From Acinetobacter sp. (GTDB taxonomy: Bacteria > Pseudomonadota > Gammaproteobacteria > Pseudomonadales > Moraxellaceae): a stretch of 5,474 nucleotides of DNA. Shown here piece after piece: positions 1 to 5,474 of the stretch. The translations under genes and the position numbers were made by a program. The notes under the pieces are model-generated. The model did not search any database, was not told where the DNA came from, and was given only the letters and a program-made list of their open reading frames with translations. The stretch lies in assembly GCA_008017255.1 (NCBI GenBank), contig SSHD01000035.1:1-5474 (forward strand). Direction: 5' to 3'. Each line of letters begins with the position of its first letter. Positions within the stretch are counted from its first letter, which is position 1.

Positions 1-68
1 ATCAATTTACCCGATGCACGCGCGTGTAAGCCGAGTTTATTTATTACATCAATGGTGGTGTCTATCAT
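1..68 (-). CDS. npr: HPr/NPr-family phosphocarrier protein, N-terminal 22 residues (cut by window edge)
   Basis: Small phosphocarrier of the phosphotransferase system, which receives phosphate from an EI-type enzyme on a histidine and passes it to an EIIA protein. Only 22 codons are visible. They begin [11 protein letters not shown] and carry the active-site signature LGLHARAS, with the histidine at residue 15, its usual place in this family. The NKLGLHAR wording is closer to NPr of the nitrogen PTS than to sugar-PTS HPr, and the position just after rapZ matches the rapZ-npr pairing known from enterobacteria. The ATG overlaps the rapZ TGA by four bases (ATGA), and there is no strong Shine-Dalgarno sequence, so translational coupling is likely. 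The rest lies left of the window. Family assignment is firm; NPr rather than HPr is an inference. Confidence 0.87.
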   Translation of the reverse strand, partial: MIDTTIDVINKLGLHARASGKL

Positions 69-916
69 GACCAGTGCTTCATTTCTCTATGTAAGATTTG
101 GACGGTCCATTTTGCCTCAAGTGCTTGCTTGAGTCTATCAACAATATAAACCGAACGATGCTGCCCACCAGTACAACCGACAGAAATAGTCATGTAATGG
201 CGATGCCCTTCGGCAAAAGCTGGCAGCCATTTTTGCAAAAATGCGTGAATATCATCAAACATATCGGCAGTTTGTTGGCTACTTTCCAAAAAGCGCCGCA
301 CGGGTTCATCTAAACCAGATAAACGGCGCAATTCTAAGTCCCAATGTGGATTGGGTAAATGCCGTACATCAAAGACATAATCGGCATCCAGCGGAATGCC
401 ATGCTTATAACCAAAAGACTGTAAAATAACGATTAATTTATCTGACTGCCCCAGTTTAGACAGTAAGATATGCTTTAAATCATGTACGCTTTTATCGGTG
501 GTATCAATATGTACCGTAGAGCGAAATTGAATGGGGATTAGCAGTTGTTTTTCTTCTTGAATGCACTGCAACAGGCTGTTAAAACGACTCGCCAGAGGAT
601 GCGGACGGCGTGAGGCGCTAAAACGTGTAATGAGGTCCTGATCTTGGGTGGTGAGGTAAATCACATCCACCGAACCATAGCGTTGTAATTGTTGAAAAAC
701 CTGATCAAATTCTTGCATATCGGCACGGGTGCTGCGGATATCCACCCCCAAAGCCAACTGCTCAAGGTTGTTTTCCCGATCCAGTTTTGCCACAATTTCA
801 GGCAACAACGCCAAAGGCAGGTTATCGATACAGTAATAGCCCAAATCTTCCAGCACTTGTAAGGCGGATGATTTGCCTGAGCCAGATTGTCCCGTCACAA
901 TCAAAATACGCTTCAT
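65..916 (-). CDS. rapZ: RapZ, RNase adaptor / nucleotide-binding protein
   Basis: RapZ (YvcJ/YhbJ family), 283 residues, full length for the family. The N-terminal P-loop domain has the Walker A motif GQSGSGKS at residues 9-16, followed by the family signature YYCIDNLP. The C-terminal RNA- and metabolite-binding domain carries [10 protein letters not shown] near residues 247-256. In Escherichia coli RapZ brings the small RNA GlmZ to RNase E and so tunes glucosamine-6-phosphate synthase; whether that RNA partner exists in this organism cannot be seen here. The frame stays open to 970, but the start at 916 (MKRILIV) is preferred: it matches the family N-terminus, avoids overlap with panC, and has AAAGGG nine bases upstream. 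It follows panC by 19 bases and overlaps npr by ATGA. The protein reads very like Acinetobacter RapZ. Confidence 0.96.
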   Translation of the reverse strand: MKRILIVTGQSGSGKSSALQVLEDLGYYCIDNLPLALLPEIVAKLDRENNLEQLALGVDIRSTRADMQEFDQVFQQLQRYGSVDVIYLTTQDQDLITRFSASRRPHPLASRFNSLLQCIQEEKQLLIPIQFRSTVHIDTTDKSVHDLKHILLSKLGQSDKLIVILQSFGYKHGIPLDADYVFDVRHLPNPHWDLELRRLSGLDEPVRRFLESSQQTADMFDDIHAFLQKWLPAFAEGHRHYMTISVGCTGGQHRSVYIVDRLKQALEAKWTVQILHREMKHWS

Positions 917-925
917 AGCGTGTTG

Positions 926-931
926 CCCTTT
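926..931 (-). promoter_or_regulatory. Ribosome binding site of rapZ
   Basis: AAAGGG on the minus strand, nine bases before the ATG at 916. It supports that start over upstream in-frame starts as far as 970, which would run back into panC. Confidence 0.6.
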
Positions 932-935
932 ATTT

Positions 936-1784
936 TTATGATGTTTTAAACTGAATATGTAAATTATCAATCAAACGTGTTGCACCTAATTTGGCTGCCA
1001 CAAACAACACCACATCTTGATTAAATTGATCAATAGCTTGCAAATTGGGTTGTCGAGCTTCTACATAATCCACAACCAAACCGGCTTGTGTCAATTGGTT
1101 AGAGATATTTGCTAACACTTGCGATAAGCGTTCACCTGCTCGTAATTGTTGCTCGGCGTGTTGTAATTGTTGATAAATAGTCGGTGCAATAGCACGTTGT
1201 GCTTTGGACAAATAGCCATTGCGTGAGCTTAACGCCAAACCATCTTCGGCACGTACAATCGGCACCCCAATCACTTCTAACGGCATATTCAGGTCTTGCA
1301 CCAACTGCCGAATCACCGCCAATTGTTGATAATCTTTTTGTCCGAAAAATGCATAATCTGGCTGCACAATATTAAACAATTTGGTCACCACCACTGCCAC
1401 GCCATCGAAATGACCCGGTCGAGATTTACCGCATAAATCATCGGTAATTTTCCCGACACTGATATTGGTTAAACGGGGTTGGGTGCCATACATTTGCTCT
1501 ACTGACGGCGCAAAAATAATGTCACAGCCGACATCTGCCAATAACAGGCTGTCTTGTTCTAAAGTGCGTGGATAGCTGTCGAAATCTTCCCCCACACCAA
1601 ATTGAATTGGATTGACAAAAATACTCACCACCACCAGATCACACAGTTTTTTAGCTTCACGCACTAAAGTTAAATGCCCTTCGTGTAGGTTGCCCATCGT
1701 GGGTACAAACCCTATGGTTTTTTTTGCGGCGCGTGTAGGTGCTAGTGATGCAGTTAAGCCGTGAATAGTGGTTTCTGTTTTCAT
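936..1784 (-). CDS. panC: Pantothenate synthetase (pantoate--beta-alanine ligase)
   Basis: Cytoplasmic enzyme that joins pantoate and beta-alanine at the cost of ATP, going to AMP and pyrophosphate: the last step of vitamin B5 synthesis. At 282 residues it is normal length. Visible motifs: [11 protein letters not shown] at 27-37, containing the HIGH-type ATP-binding pair H34/H37; FVNPIQFG at 56-63; [11 protein letters not shown] at 119-129; FGQKDYQQ at 147-154; and the KMSKS-like loop LALSSRN at 183-189. These are the residues expected to bind ATP, pantoate and beta-alanine, and all appear intact. The ATG lies only three bases after the panB stop and has no strong Shine-Dalgarno, so it probably depends on panB translation. 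It uses the product line begun by its neighbour PanB; panE and panD are not in the window. Confidence 0.97.
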   Translation of the reverse strand: MKTETTIHGLTASLAPTRAAKKTIGFVPTMGNLHEGHLTLVREAKKLCDLVVVSIFVNPIQFGVGEDFDSYPRTLEQDSLLLADVGCDIIFAPSVEQMYGTQPRLTNISVGKITDDLCGKSRPGHFDGVAVVVTKLFNIVQPDYAFFGQKDYQQLAVIRQLVQDLNMPLEVIGVPIVRAEDGLALSSRNGYLSKAQRAIAPTIYQQLQHAEQQLRAGERLSQVLANISNQLTQAGLVVDYVEARQPNLQAIDQFNQDVVLFVAAKLGATRLIDNLHIQFKTS

Positions 1785-1787
1785 GGA

Positions 1788-2597
1788 TTACAGCTCAACT
1801 TGAAAGGTATGTTCCAGTGCAGGGAAAGACTGGTCTTGCACCGCTGCATGGTAGGCTTTAAAGGCATCTAAAATGGCACTGGCACCGGCTTGATCTTGCA
1901 TAAAGTTGCGCACAAACCGTGCCACACGACCAAAGGTAAGTCCTAACATGTCATACACCACTAACACTTGCCCATCGGTTTCATTGCCTGCGCCAATACC
2001 AATGACTGGGGTATGTGGGAAGCGCTCGGCAATTTCTTTACCGAGCTGTGCCGGTACGCATTCTAGTAATAATACAGCTGCGCCTGCATCAACCACCGCT
2101 TGGCAATCGGCAATCAGTTGATTGGCAGCTTCACGGGTTCTGGCTTGTAATTTATACCCACCAAACACATGCACCGACTGCGGGGTTAAACCCAAGTGTA
2201 CACAAACTGGAATACCATTGCGGGTGAGCACCTGTACCAACTCACCGAGCCAAGCGCCGCCTTCTATTTTGACCATTTGCGCACCGACTTGCATCACGGC
2301 TTTGGCATTTTTCAGGCCATCTTCCAGCGTGGCATAACTCATAAAAGGCAAGTCAGTCATAATTAAAGCATGTGCATTACCACGACGCACTGCCGCAGTA
2401 TGGTAGACCATATCTTCTACTGTAACAGGCAAGGTAGAATCTCGACCTTGAATAGTCATACCCAAAGAATCACCAATAAGAATGGTGTCGACTTCTGCCA
2501 ACTCCATGGCTTTTGCCATACTTGCATCGTAACAAGTCAGGCAAGAAAATTTACGTCCTTCGGCTTTAAACTTTTTTAAGTCACTTAAGCTAATCAT
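1788..2597 (-). CDS. panB: 3-methyl-2-oxobutanoate hydroxymethyltransferase (ketopantoate hydroxymethyltransferase)
   Basis: First committed step of pantothenate synthesis: transfers a hydroxymethyl group from 5,10-methylenetetrahydrofolate to 2-oxoisovalerate, giving ketopantoate. It is 269 residues, close to the E. coli enzyme. The TIM-barrel markers are intact: GDSLGM with D43, TDLP with D82 and KIEGG with E112 match the Mg2+ ligands D45, D84 and E114 of E. coli PanB, and E179 in LLLECVP matches catalytic E181. HLGLTPQSV and IGIGAG are also present. The frame is open to 2651, but the start at 2597 (MISLSDL) is chosen because a good GAGG sits just upstream and the longer form would overlap folK. 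It lies 38 bases after folK and 3 before panC; its folate cofactor links it in metabolism to FolK. Confidence 0.97.
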   Translation of the reverse strand: MISLSDLKKFKAEGRKFSCLTCYDASMAKAMELAEVDTILIGDSLGMTIQGRDSTLPVTVEDMVYHTAAVRRGNAHALIMTDLPFMSYATLEDGLKNAKAVMQVGAQMVKIEGGAWLGELVQVLTRNGIPVCVHLGLTPQSVHVFGGYKLQARTREAANQLIADCQAVVDAGAAVLLLECVPAQLGKEIAERFPHTPVIGIGAGNETDGQVLVVYDMLGLTFGRVARFVRNFMQDQAGASAILDAFKAYHAAVQDQSFPALEHTFQVEL

Positions 2598-2604
2598 GAT
2601 GATG

Positions 2605-2610
2605 TCCTCT
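2605..2610 (-). promoter_or_regulatory. Ribosome binding site of panB
   Basis: AGAGGA on the minus strand, seven bases before the ATG at 2597. It decides the panB start against in-frame codons further upstream, which would overlap the end of folK. Confidence 0.65.
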
Positions 2611-2635
2611 ACTGGCCTTACAGCACAAAACTGTC

Positions 2636-3124
2636 TTAAGCAGTTGCCCAAGATTGATCGGCGATAACAGTCAAGCTGGCTTGTTGCACCAGTTCTAAAT
2701 CTTTTAAAGCATGTCCATTAAGTTGTAAATGTGCATCTAAATCTAACAACGGCAGCAGCACAAAATCACGCACCAAAATACCCACATGCGGTACGGTTAA
2801 GCGCTCATTTTCAATCTGTTGTTGCCCATACATCAACAAGTCCAAATCTAGGCTGCGCTCCCCCCAATGACGTAAACGCATCCGCCCTGCTTCTAGTTCA
2901 AAGCGTTGTAATTGATCGAGTAGCGCCAGCGGCGCCAGAGTGGTATCCAGTTGCACCACTGCATTTAAGTAGTGTGGCTGATCTTGCGGCCCCATTGGCG
3001 GGCTTTGATACAAACGAGATACTTGCACTACGCCCAAAGCGCTAAGTTTGGCTACTGCTGCAGCTAGAATCTGTCGTGAATCGCCTAAGTTACTGCCCAA
3101 CCCTATATAGGTTCGCACGCTCAT
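2636..3124 (-). CDS. folK: 6-hydroxymethyl-7,8-dihydropterin pyrophosphokinase (HPPK)
   Basis: Cytoplasmic kinase that moves pyrophosphate from ATP to 6-hydroxymethyl-dihydropterin, the step before dihydropteroate synthase in folate synthesis. It is 162 residues, a usual length for a stand-alone FolK. The N-terminal GLGSNLGD is at 8-15; SPPMGPQDQPHYLNAV, around 41-56, forms part of the pterin site; and RHWGERSLDLDLL carries D93 and D95, which correspond to the Mg2+-binding D95 and D97 of E. coli HPPK. The later ERLTVPH motif is also present. Its ATG overlaps the pcnB TGA by four bases (ATGA), a sign of coupled translation. The pcnB-folK pairing is common in gammaproteobacteria. No fusion to FolB or FolP is seen. 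Confidence 0.96.
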   Translation of the reverse strand: MSVRTYIGLGSNLGDSRQILAAAVAKLSALGVVQVSRLYQSPPMGPQDQPHYLNAVVQLDTTLAPLALLDQLQRFELEAGRMRLRHWGERSLDLDLLMYGQQQIENERLTVPHVGILVRDFVLLPLLDLDAHLQLNGHALKDLELVQQASLTVIADQSWATA

Positions 3125-4380
3125 TGCGTAGGTCCAAATACAACTTGACTTAAATCACGCTGTACCCGTTTTCGTTTTAAGATGGGATGGTCAGCATTAA
3201 TCTGCTTGCTATCGGTCGCCATTGGTCGAGGTGCTGACTCGTCACGTCTAGGCCGCTCTTTCTTACCACGCCGCGTTTTGGGTTCAGGCACATTCACCAA
3301 TGGTTCTATTTCAGTCACTTTAGCATCATCTGCTTCGACAGACTTGCGTCGATTTTTACTACGTTGACGATTATATTGACGAATGACGGCTTCTTTTTGA
3401 TCCAACGACATGTCTTGGTAGGCTTCCCACCACACGCCCATACCTTGGGTATTGGTATCGCCAGATTTTTCACGTAATAACAAGAAATCAAAACCTGCAC
3501 GGAATCGTGCATGACCCGCCAAAGCTTCGATCTGTTGCGGTTTTGGATTAAGCAAACGGGTTTGCATTTCCCACACTTCACGAATAAAGGTTTCGGCAAA
3601 ACGCGGAATAATGGTACGCATGGCTTGGCGTTTCAGTACATCTAACCCTGCTTGAGCACGCGCTTCGGCAGGCACCACACCTTTATTTAAATAATAATCA
3701 CAGCGTTCTAAAAATGGTTGCCATAGCAGCACCGCATAGAAAAATGCTGGATTGATGGTTTTACCAATTTGAATACGTTGATCGGTATTGCGTGCAGCAC
3801 GCTCAATAAATGTGCTCAGTTGTGGTGGAATTTCAGCAAAGAGCTGTTTCCATACACCAAACTCAATCAGCATAGGCAGCACACGTGCCAAATGCCCCAT
3901 GGTAAATAATTTTTGCGATTCATCGTATAAACGATGTGGCGATACATCCCGCAGCAGTTGCGTCATATCAGCATCAAATACATCGAGTATAGATTGATCT
4001 ATCTTAAAATTTAATTTGGCAGCAAAGCGCAAAGCACGCAACATACGCACTGGGTCTTCTTCAAAGCGCTGTGCTGGATCGCCCAGAAAGCGTAGGGTAC
4101 GACTATGAATATCTTCTACCGCATGGCAAAAATCGAGCACAATGCCTTTACGTGGTTGGTAATATAAGGTGTTAATAGAAAAATCGCGACGCGCGAAATC
4201 TTGCTCAATCGTGCCCCAATTATTATCACGCAGAATCATACCAGAGGCACTGGTGACTGCTTTTTTGGGTGGCGCACGGAAAGTCGCAACTTCGATCAGC
4301 TCTCGCCCTGAGTAGACATGCGCCAATTCAAAACGCCGCCCGATAATGCGGCAACGGCGACCAAATACATCTTTTATTTG
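3121..4380 (-). CDS. pcnB: Poly(A) polymerase I, C-terminal part; N-terminal catalytic segment missing at a junction
   Basis: PcnB adds poly(A) tails to RNA 3' ends and so speeds RNA decay. About 419 native residues remain, from QIKDVFGRRC to the stop. Clear family blocks include GRRFELAHV, ELIEVATFR, RRDFSINTLYY (the RRDFTINALYY-type motif) and EEDPVRMLRALRFAAKL, then helical domains and a basic tail rich in Arg and Lys (RRGKKERPRR). About 90 N-terminal residues are absent compared with E. coli PcnB, including the GGxVRD loop and the DFD catalytic aspartates. The open frame continues to a TTG at 4410, but those ten or so codons (IKKVIEFKY) look unlike PcnB and belong to the adjoining foreign DNA. 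As it stands the product could not be catalytic. The cut most likely reflects the join rather than a natural deletion. The exact break is uncertain within about 4365-4392. Confidence 0.93.
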   Translation of the reverse strand, partial: QIKDVFGRRCRIIGRRFELAHVYSGRELIEVATFRAPPKKAVTSASGMILRDNNWGTIEQDFARRDFSINTLYYQPRKGIVLDFCHAVEDIHSRTLRFLGDPAQRFEEDPVRMLRALRFAAKLNFKIDQSILDVFDADMTQLLRDVSPHRLYDESQKLFTMGHLARVLPMLIEFGVWKQLFAEIPPQLSTFIERAARNTDQRIQIGKTINPAFFYAVLLWQPFLERCDYYLNKGVVPAEARAQAGLDVLKRQAMRTIIPRFAETFIREVWEMQTRLLNPKPQQIEALAGHARFRAGFDFLLLREKSGDTNTQGMGVWWEAYQDMSLDQKEAVIRQYNRQRSKNRRKSVEADDAKVTEIEPLVNVPEPKTRRGKKERPRRDESAPRPMATDSKQINADHPILKRKRVQRDLSQVVFGPTQ

Positions 4381-4392
4381 ATATTTAAATTC
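4365..4392. other. Junction between the proteobacterial operon and ciliate-code DNA
   Basis: Left of here the minus strand reads as PcnB (IKDVFGRRCRI), and GC is in the mid-40s percent by eye. Right of here PcnB likeness stops in mid-domain, a different frame carries MORN repeats, and sampled lines fall to about 27-37% GC. The two coding frames are out of phase with each other. No insertion-sequence ends, attachment-site repeats or target duplication were seen. Confidence 0.8.
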
Positions 4393-5113
4393 GATTACCT
4401 TCTTGATCAATTAAAAGCCCAGTTTGCCTAATGCCTTCCTTGAAATATCCTTAAAATTTTTATCCTCCCTTATAGATCTAAATACCATATCCATCTTTAG
4501 AATCTTTTTTAAACTATCCATCATATACTGTCCCATTTTCATCAATCCATTTGCCTTTACCTTATCTAAGACCTTTTACGAACATACCTTCATAGTAGCT
4601 TCCTTCATGCCAATCATATCTACCTTTGCCGTGGGGCTTTCCATTCTCGTACATTCCTGTATACTTAACTCCATTAGCAAATATTTCAACACCATATCCA
4701 TTCTTTAAGAAATTAACGAATTCTCCTTTATATGTACTAATGCGATGTTTAAACATGCCTTCTCCATTTTGTCTATTATTTTTCCATGAACCTTAATAAT
4801 ATTATCCTTTCGGAGATTTCCAAATTCCGAACCCATTTTTCATTCCTACTTCAAAATTTCCTTCGAATATTTAACCATTATTCCATACAAACTTTCCCTC
4901 ACCAGAACGCAGTCCATTAAGAAACCCACCCTGATAAACACCATCACCATTTCTTTAAAAGCCTAAAATTTTATCATTTTTGCTGAATTGTCCTTAAAAA
5001 ATTTATCTTTATGAAACTAGTATTCCTGTTCCATCTTTTTCAGACTTTTCATTTACTTCTCCAAAATATACTTCATTATCTTCTTTGAGAATCTTGAAGT
5101 TACTACTATAAAC
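4385..5113 (-). CDS. MORN-repeat protein fragment in a code with UAA and UAG as glutamine (ciliate nuclear type)
   Basis: About 243 codons in one frame give roughly ten MORN repeats of about 23 residues (pattern YxGxFxxGxxxGxG...G), starting near VYFGEV at 5071 and ending near QEGNRI at 4390. Under the standard code the frame holds 11 TAA (first bases 5011, 5005, 4996, 4957, 4873, 4804, 4795, 4564, 4462, 4453, 4387) and 2 TAG (4516, 4480), yet no TGA and no frameshift. Read as Gln they fit the repeats: KGQYYQGSW, GLRQGKGKW, YDGQF, GGQKFQGYF. True Gln codons are 4 CAA and 1 CAG. UAR=Gln with UGA left as stop is the ciliate nuclear code. MORN proteins are abundant in ciliates and often act at membranes, the cortex or in lipid kinases; no other domain is visible, so no specific function is assigned. 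Both ends are cut by junctions, no start or TGA stop belongs to it, and no intron is apparent. Confidence 0.85.
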
Positions 5114-5118
5114 TAAAT
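5075..5118. other. Junction between ciliate-code DNA and Firmicutes-like pst DNA
   Basis: Reading right to left on the minus strand, pstB begins normally (MGKFSIKNL, 5140-5114). The next residues do not follow the usual PstB path towards a Walker A motif, and MORN repeats begin by 5071. Both sides are AT-rich, so base composition does not fix the break point. No mobile-element features were seen at the join. Confidence 0.65.
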
Positions 5119-5140
5119 TTTTTATACTAAATTTCCCCAT
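5114..5140 (-). CDS. pstB: Phosphate ABC transporter ATPase PstB, first nine codons only (broken)
   Basis: The ATG at 5140 starts MGKFSIKNL, which resembles the start of Firmicutes PstB proteins (typically xKFxIxNLxLYYG). It overlaps the end of pstA and has AGGAGG eleven bases upstream, the usual pstA-pstB arrangement. An alternative ATG at 5149 is only two bases from that AGGAGG and is less likely. After residue 9 the sequence passes into the MORN-repeat frame, with no Walker A motif. The call rests on very few residues plus gene order, so it is moderate. Confidence 0.55.
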
Positions 5141-5474
5141 TATTGCCATTTCCTCCTAATTTATTAACTGTCCATTCAGACAACAAGTTCATTACAATCA
5201 CAAGAAGTAACAAAACTACTGCTGTTGCATACGTCTGATTAATATAAATACCTTCTCCTGATATGGCATACATATGAACTGCCAACGTTCTTGATGAACT
5301 AAATATATCCGTTGCTACTTTTGCCACTGTTCCTGCAGTAAATATTAATGCTGCCGATTCTCCTATAATTCGTCCTATTGCCAGTACCACTCCAGAAAAA
5401 ATTCCCGGTAATGCACTTGGCAATATAATTTTAAAAATGGTTCTTAATTTTCCAGCACCTAATGCAAAACTACC
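5127..5474 (-). CDS. pstA: Phosphate ABC transporter permease PstA, C-terminal 115 residues (5' end beyond window)
   Basis: Inner-membrane permease subunit of the high-affinity phosphate importer PstSCAB. The frame runs in from the window's right edge, so the true start is not visible; a TTG at 5423 is internal, not a start. The first visible residues hold the EAA-loop block LGAGKLRTIFKIILPSALPG, which docks with the PstB ATPase, followed by the PstA hallmark GVVLAIGRIIGESAALIFTAG-like stretch forming a membrane helix. A second hydrophobic helix (ATAVVLLLLVIVMNLL) lies near the C-terminus. Codon use is AT-rich, which with the wording suggests a Clostridia-like Firmicute. The stop at 5127 lies inside the start of pstB, as is common for coupled pst genes. 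It has no functional relation to the operon on the left. Confidence 0.93.
   Translation of the reverse strand, partial: GSFALGAGKLRTIFKIILPSALPGIFSGVVLAIGRIIGESAALIFTAGTVAKVATDIFSSSRTLAVHMYAISGEGIYINQTYATAVVLLLLVIVMNLLSEWTVNKLGGNGNNGEI
5152..5157 (-). promoter_or_regulatory. Shine-Dalgarno sequence for pstB
   Basis: A perfect AGGAGG on the minus strand inside the last codons of pstA, eleven bases before the pstB ATG at 5140. It marks this end of the window as bacterial rather than ciliate coding DNA. Confidence 0.6.

Noticed and set aside
917..970. N-terminal extension of RapZ by 18 residues.
   Set aside because: It would overlap the end of panC, does not match the family, and a ribosome site sits before the ATG at 916.
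1906..2579. Several plus-strand open frames of 62-71 codons opposite panB.
   Set aside because: They are shadows of the intact panB gene, with no domain and no ribosome site noted.
2598..2651. N-terminal extension of PanB by 18 residues.
   Set aside because: It overlaps the end of folK, and the GAGG-led ATG at 2597 matches the family's length.
2731..3045. A 104-codon plus-strand frame opposite folK.
   Set aside because: It is antisense to an intact FolK with all metal-binding residues, and its composition is that of a shadow frame.
3315..3599. A 94-codon minus-strand frame inside pcnB.
   Set aside because: It overlaps conserved PcnB coding sequence in another phase and resembles no family.
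4381..4410. TTG at 4410 as the true start of pcnB.
   Set aside because: It lies in foreign sequence, leaves out the catalytic domain, and the residues it adds do not resemble PcnB.
4424..4708. A 94-codon plus-strand open frame opposite the MORN region.
   Set aside because: It is antisense to a convincing repeat protein, has no recognisable domain, and is rich in Ile/Phe/Ser as expected from AT-rich antisense reading.
4385..5113. Reading the MORN region as a decayed bacterial pseudogene.
   Set aside because: All 13 interruptions are TAA or TAG, none is TGA, the frame never shifts and the repeat glycines and aromatics are intact. Neutral decay would not produce that pattern.
4385..5113. Recoded bacteriophage gene (UAG=Gln) as an alternative.
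   Set aside because: Phage code changes usually reassign UAG or UGA and keep UAA as stop; here UAA is by far the commonest reassigned codon, and no phage genes are nearby.
4365..5118. Insertion of the central segment by an insertion sequence, integron or prophage.
   Set aside because: No transposase or integrase, terminal inverted repeats or flanking direct repeats were seen, and the two flanks come from different organisms rather than one interrupted gene.

Overview
The window looks like a three-part composite. All real genes read on the minus strand, so they run right to left in window coordinates. Part 1 (about 1-4380) is a compact gammaproteobacterial operon. Its proteins read as Acinetobacter or a close Moraxellaceae relative; this is my recognition of the protein sequences, not a database result. 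Part 2 (about 4380-5113) is AT-rich and encodes a protein of roughly ten MORN repeats, but only if TAA and TAG are read as glutamine, as in the ciliate nuclear code. Part 3 (about 5113-5474) is AT-rich Firmicutes-like DNA with the end of pstA and the first codons of pstB.

Part 1, in transcription order, is pcnB (broken) - folK - panB - panC - rapZ - npr (cut by the window edge). Intergenic gaps are 3 to 38 bases, and two pairs overlap by ATGA, so this is very probably one transcript. It joins RNA polyadenylation, a folate step, two consecutive pantothenate steps (PanB makes ketopantoate, PanC joins pantoate to beta-alanine), the RNA-binding adaptor RapZ and a nitrogen-PTS-type phosphocarrier. 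The promoter would lie upstream of pcnB and is not in the window. pcnB loses its N-terminal catalytic part exactly where the base composition changes.

Part 2 appears gene-poor under the standard code: only one 64-residue open stretch (4562-4756) survives. The same frame, read through 13 TAA/TAG codons, gives about 243 codons of regular MORN repeats without a TGA or a frameshift. The stops fall where glutamine suits the repeat pattern, for example GLR*GKG and YDG*F. This is the most striking signal in the window.

Part 3 is the membrane-permease end of a phosphate ABC transporter, overlapping the start of its ATPase gene as in many bacterial pst operons.

The likeliest explanation for the whole is a chimeric contig or amplification product from a sample holding a ciliate and bacteria. 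A real genomic arrangement is much less likely, because both bacterial genes at the joins are cut mid-gene. The ciliate-code gene fragment itself looks like genuine biological sequence.
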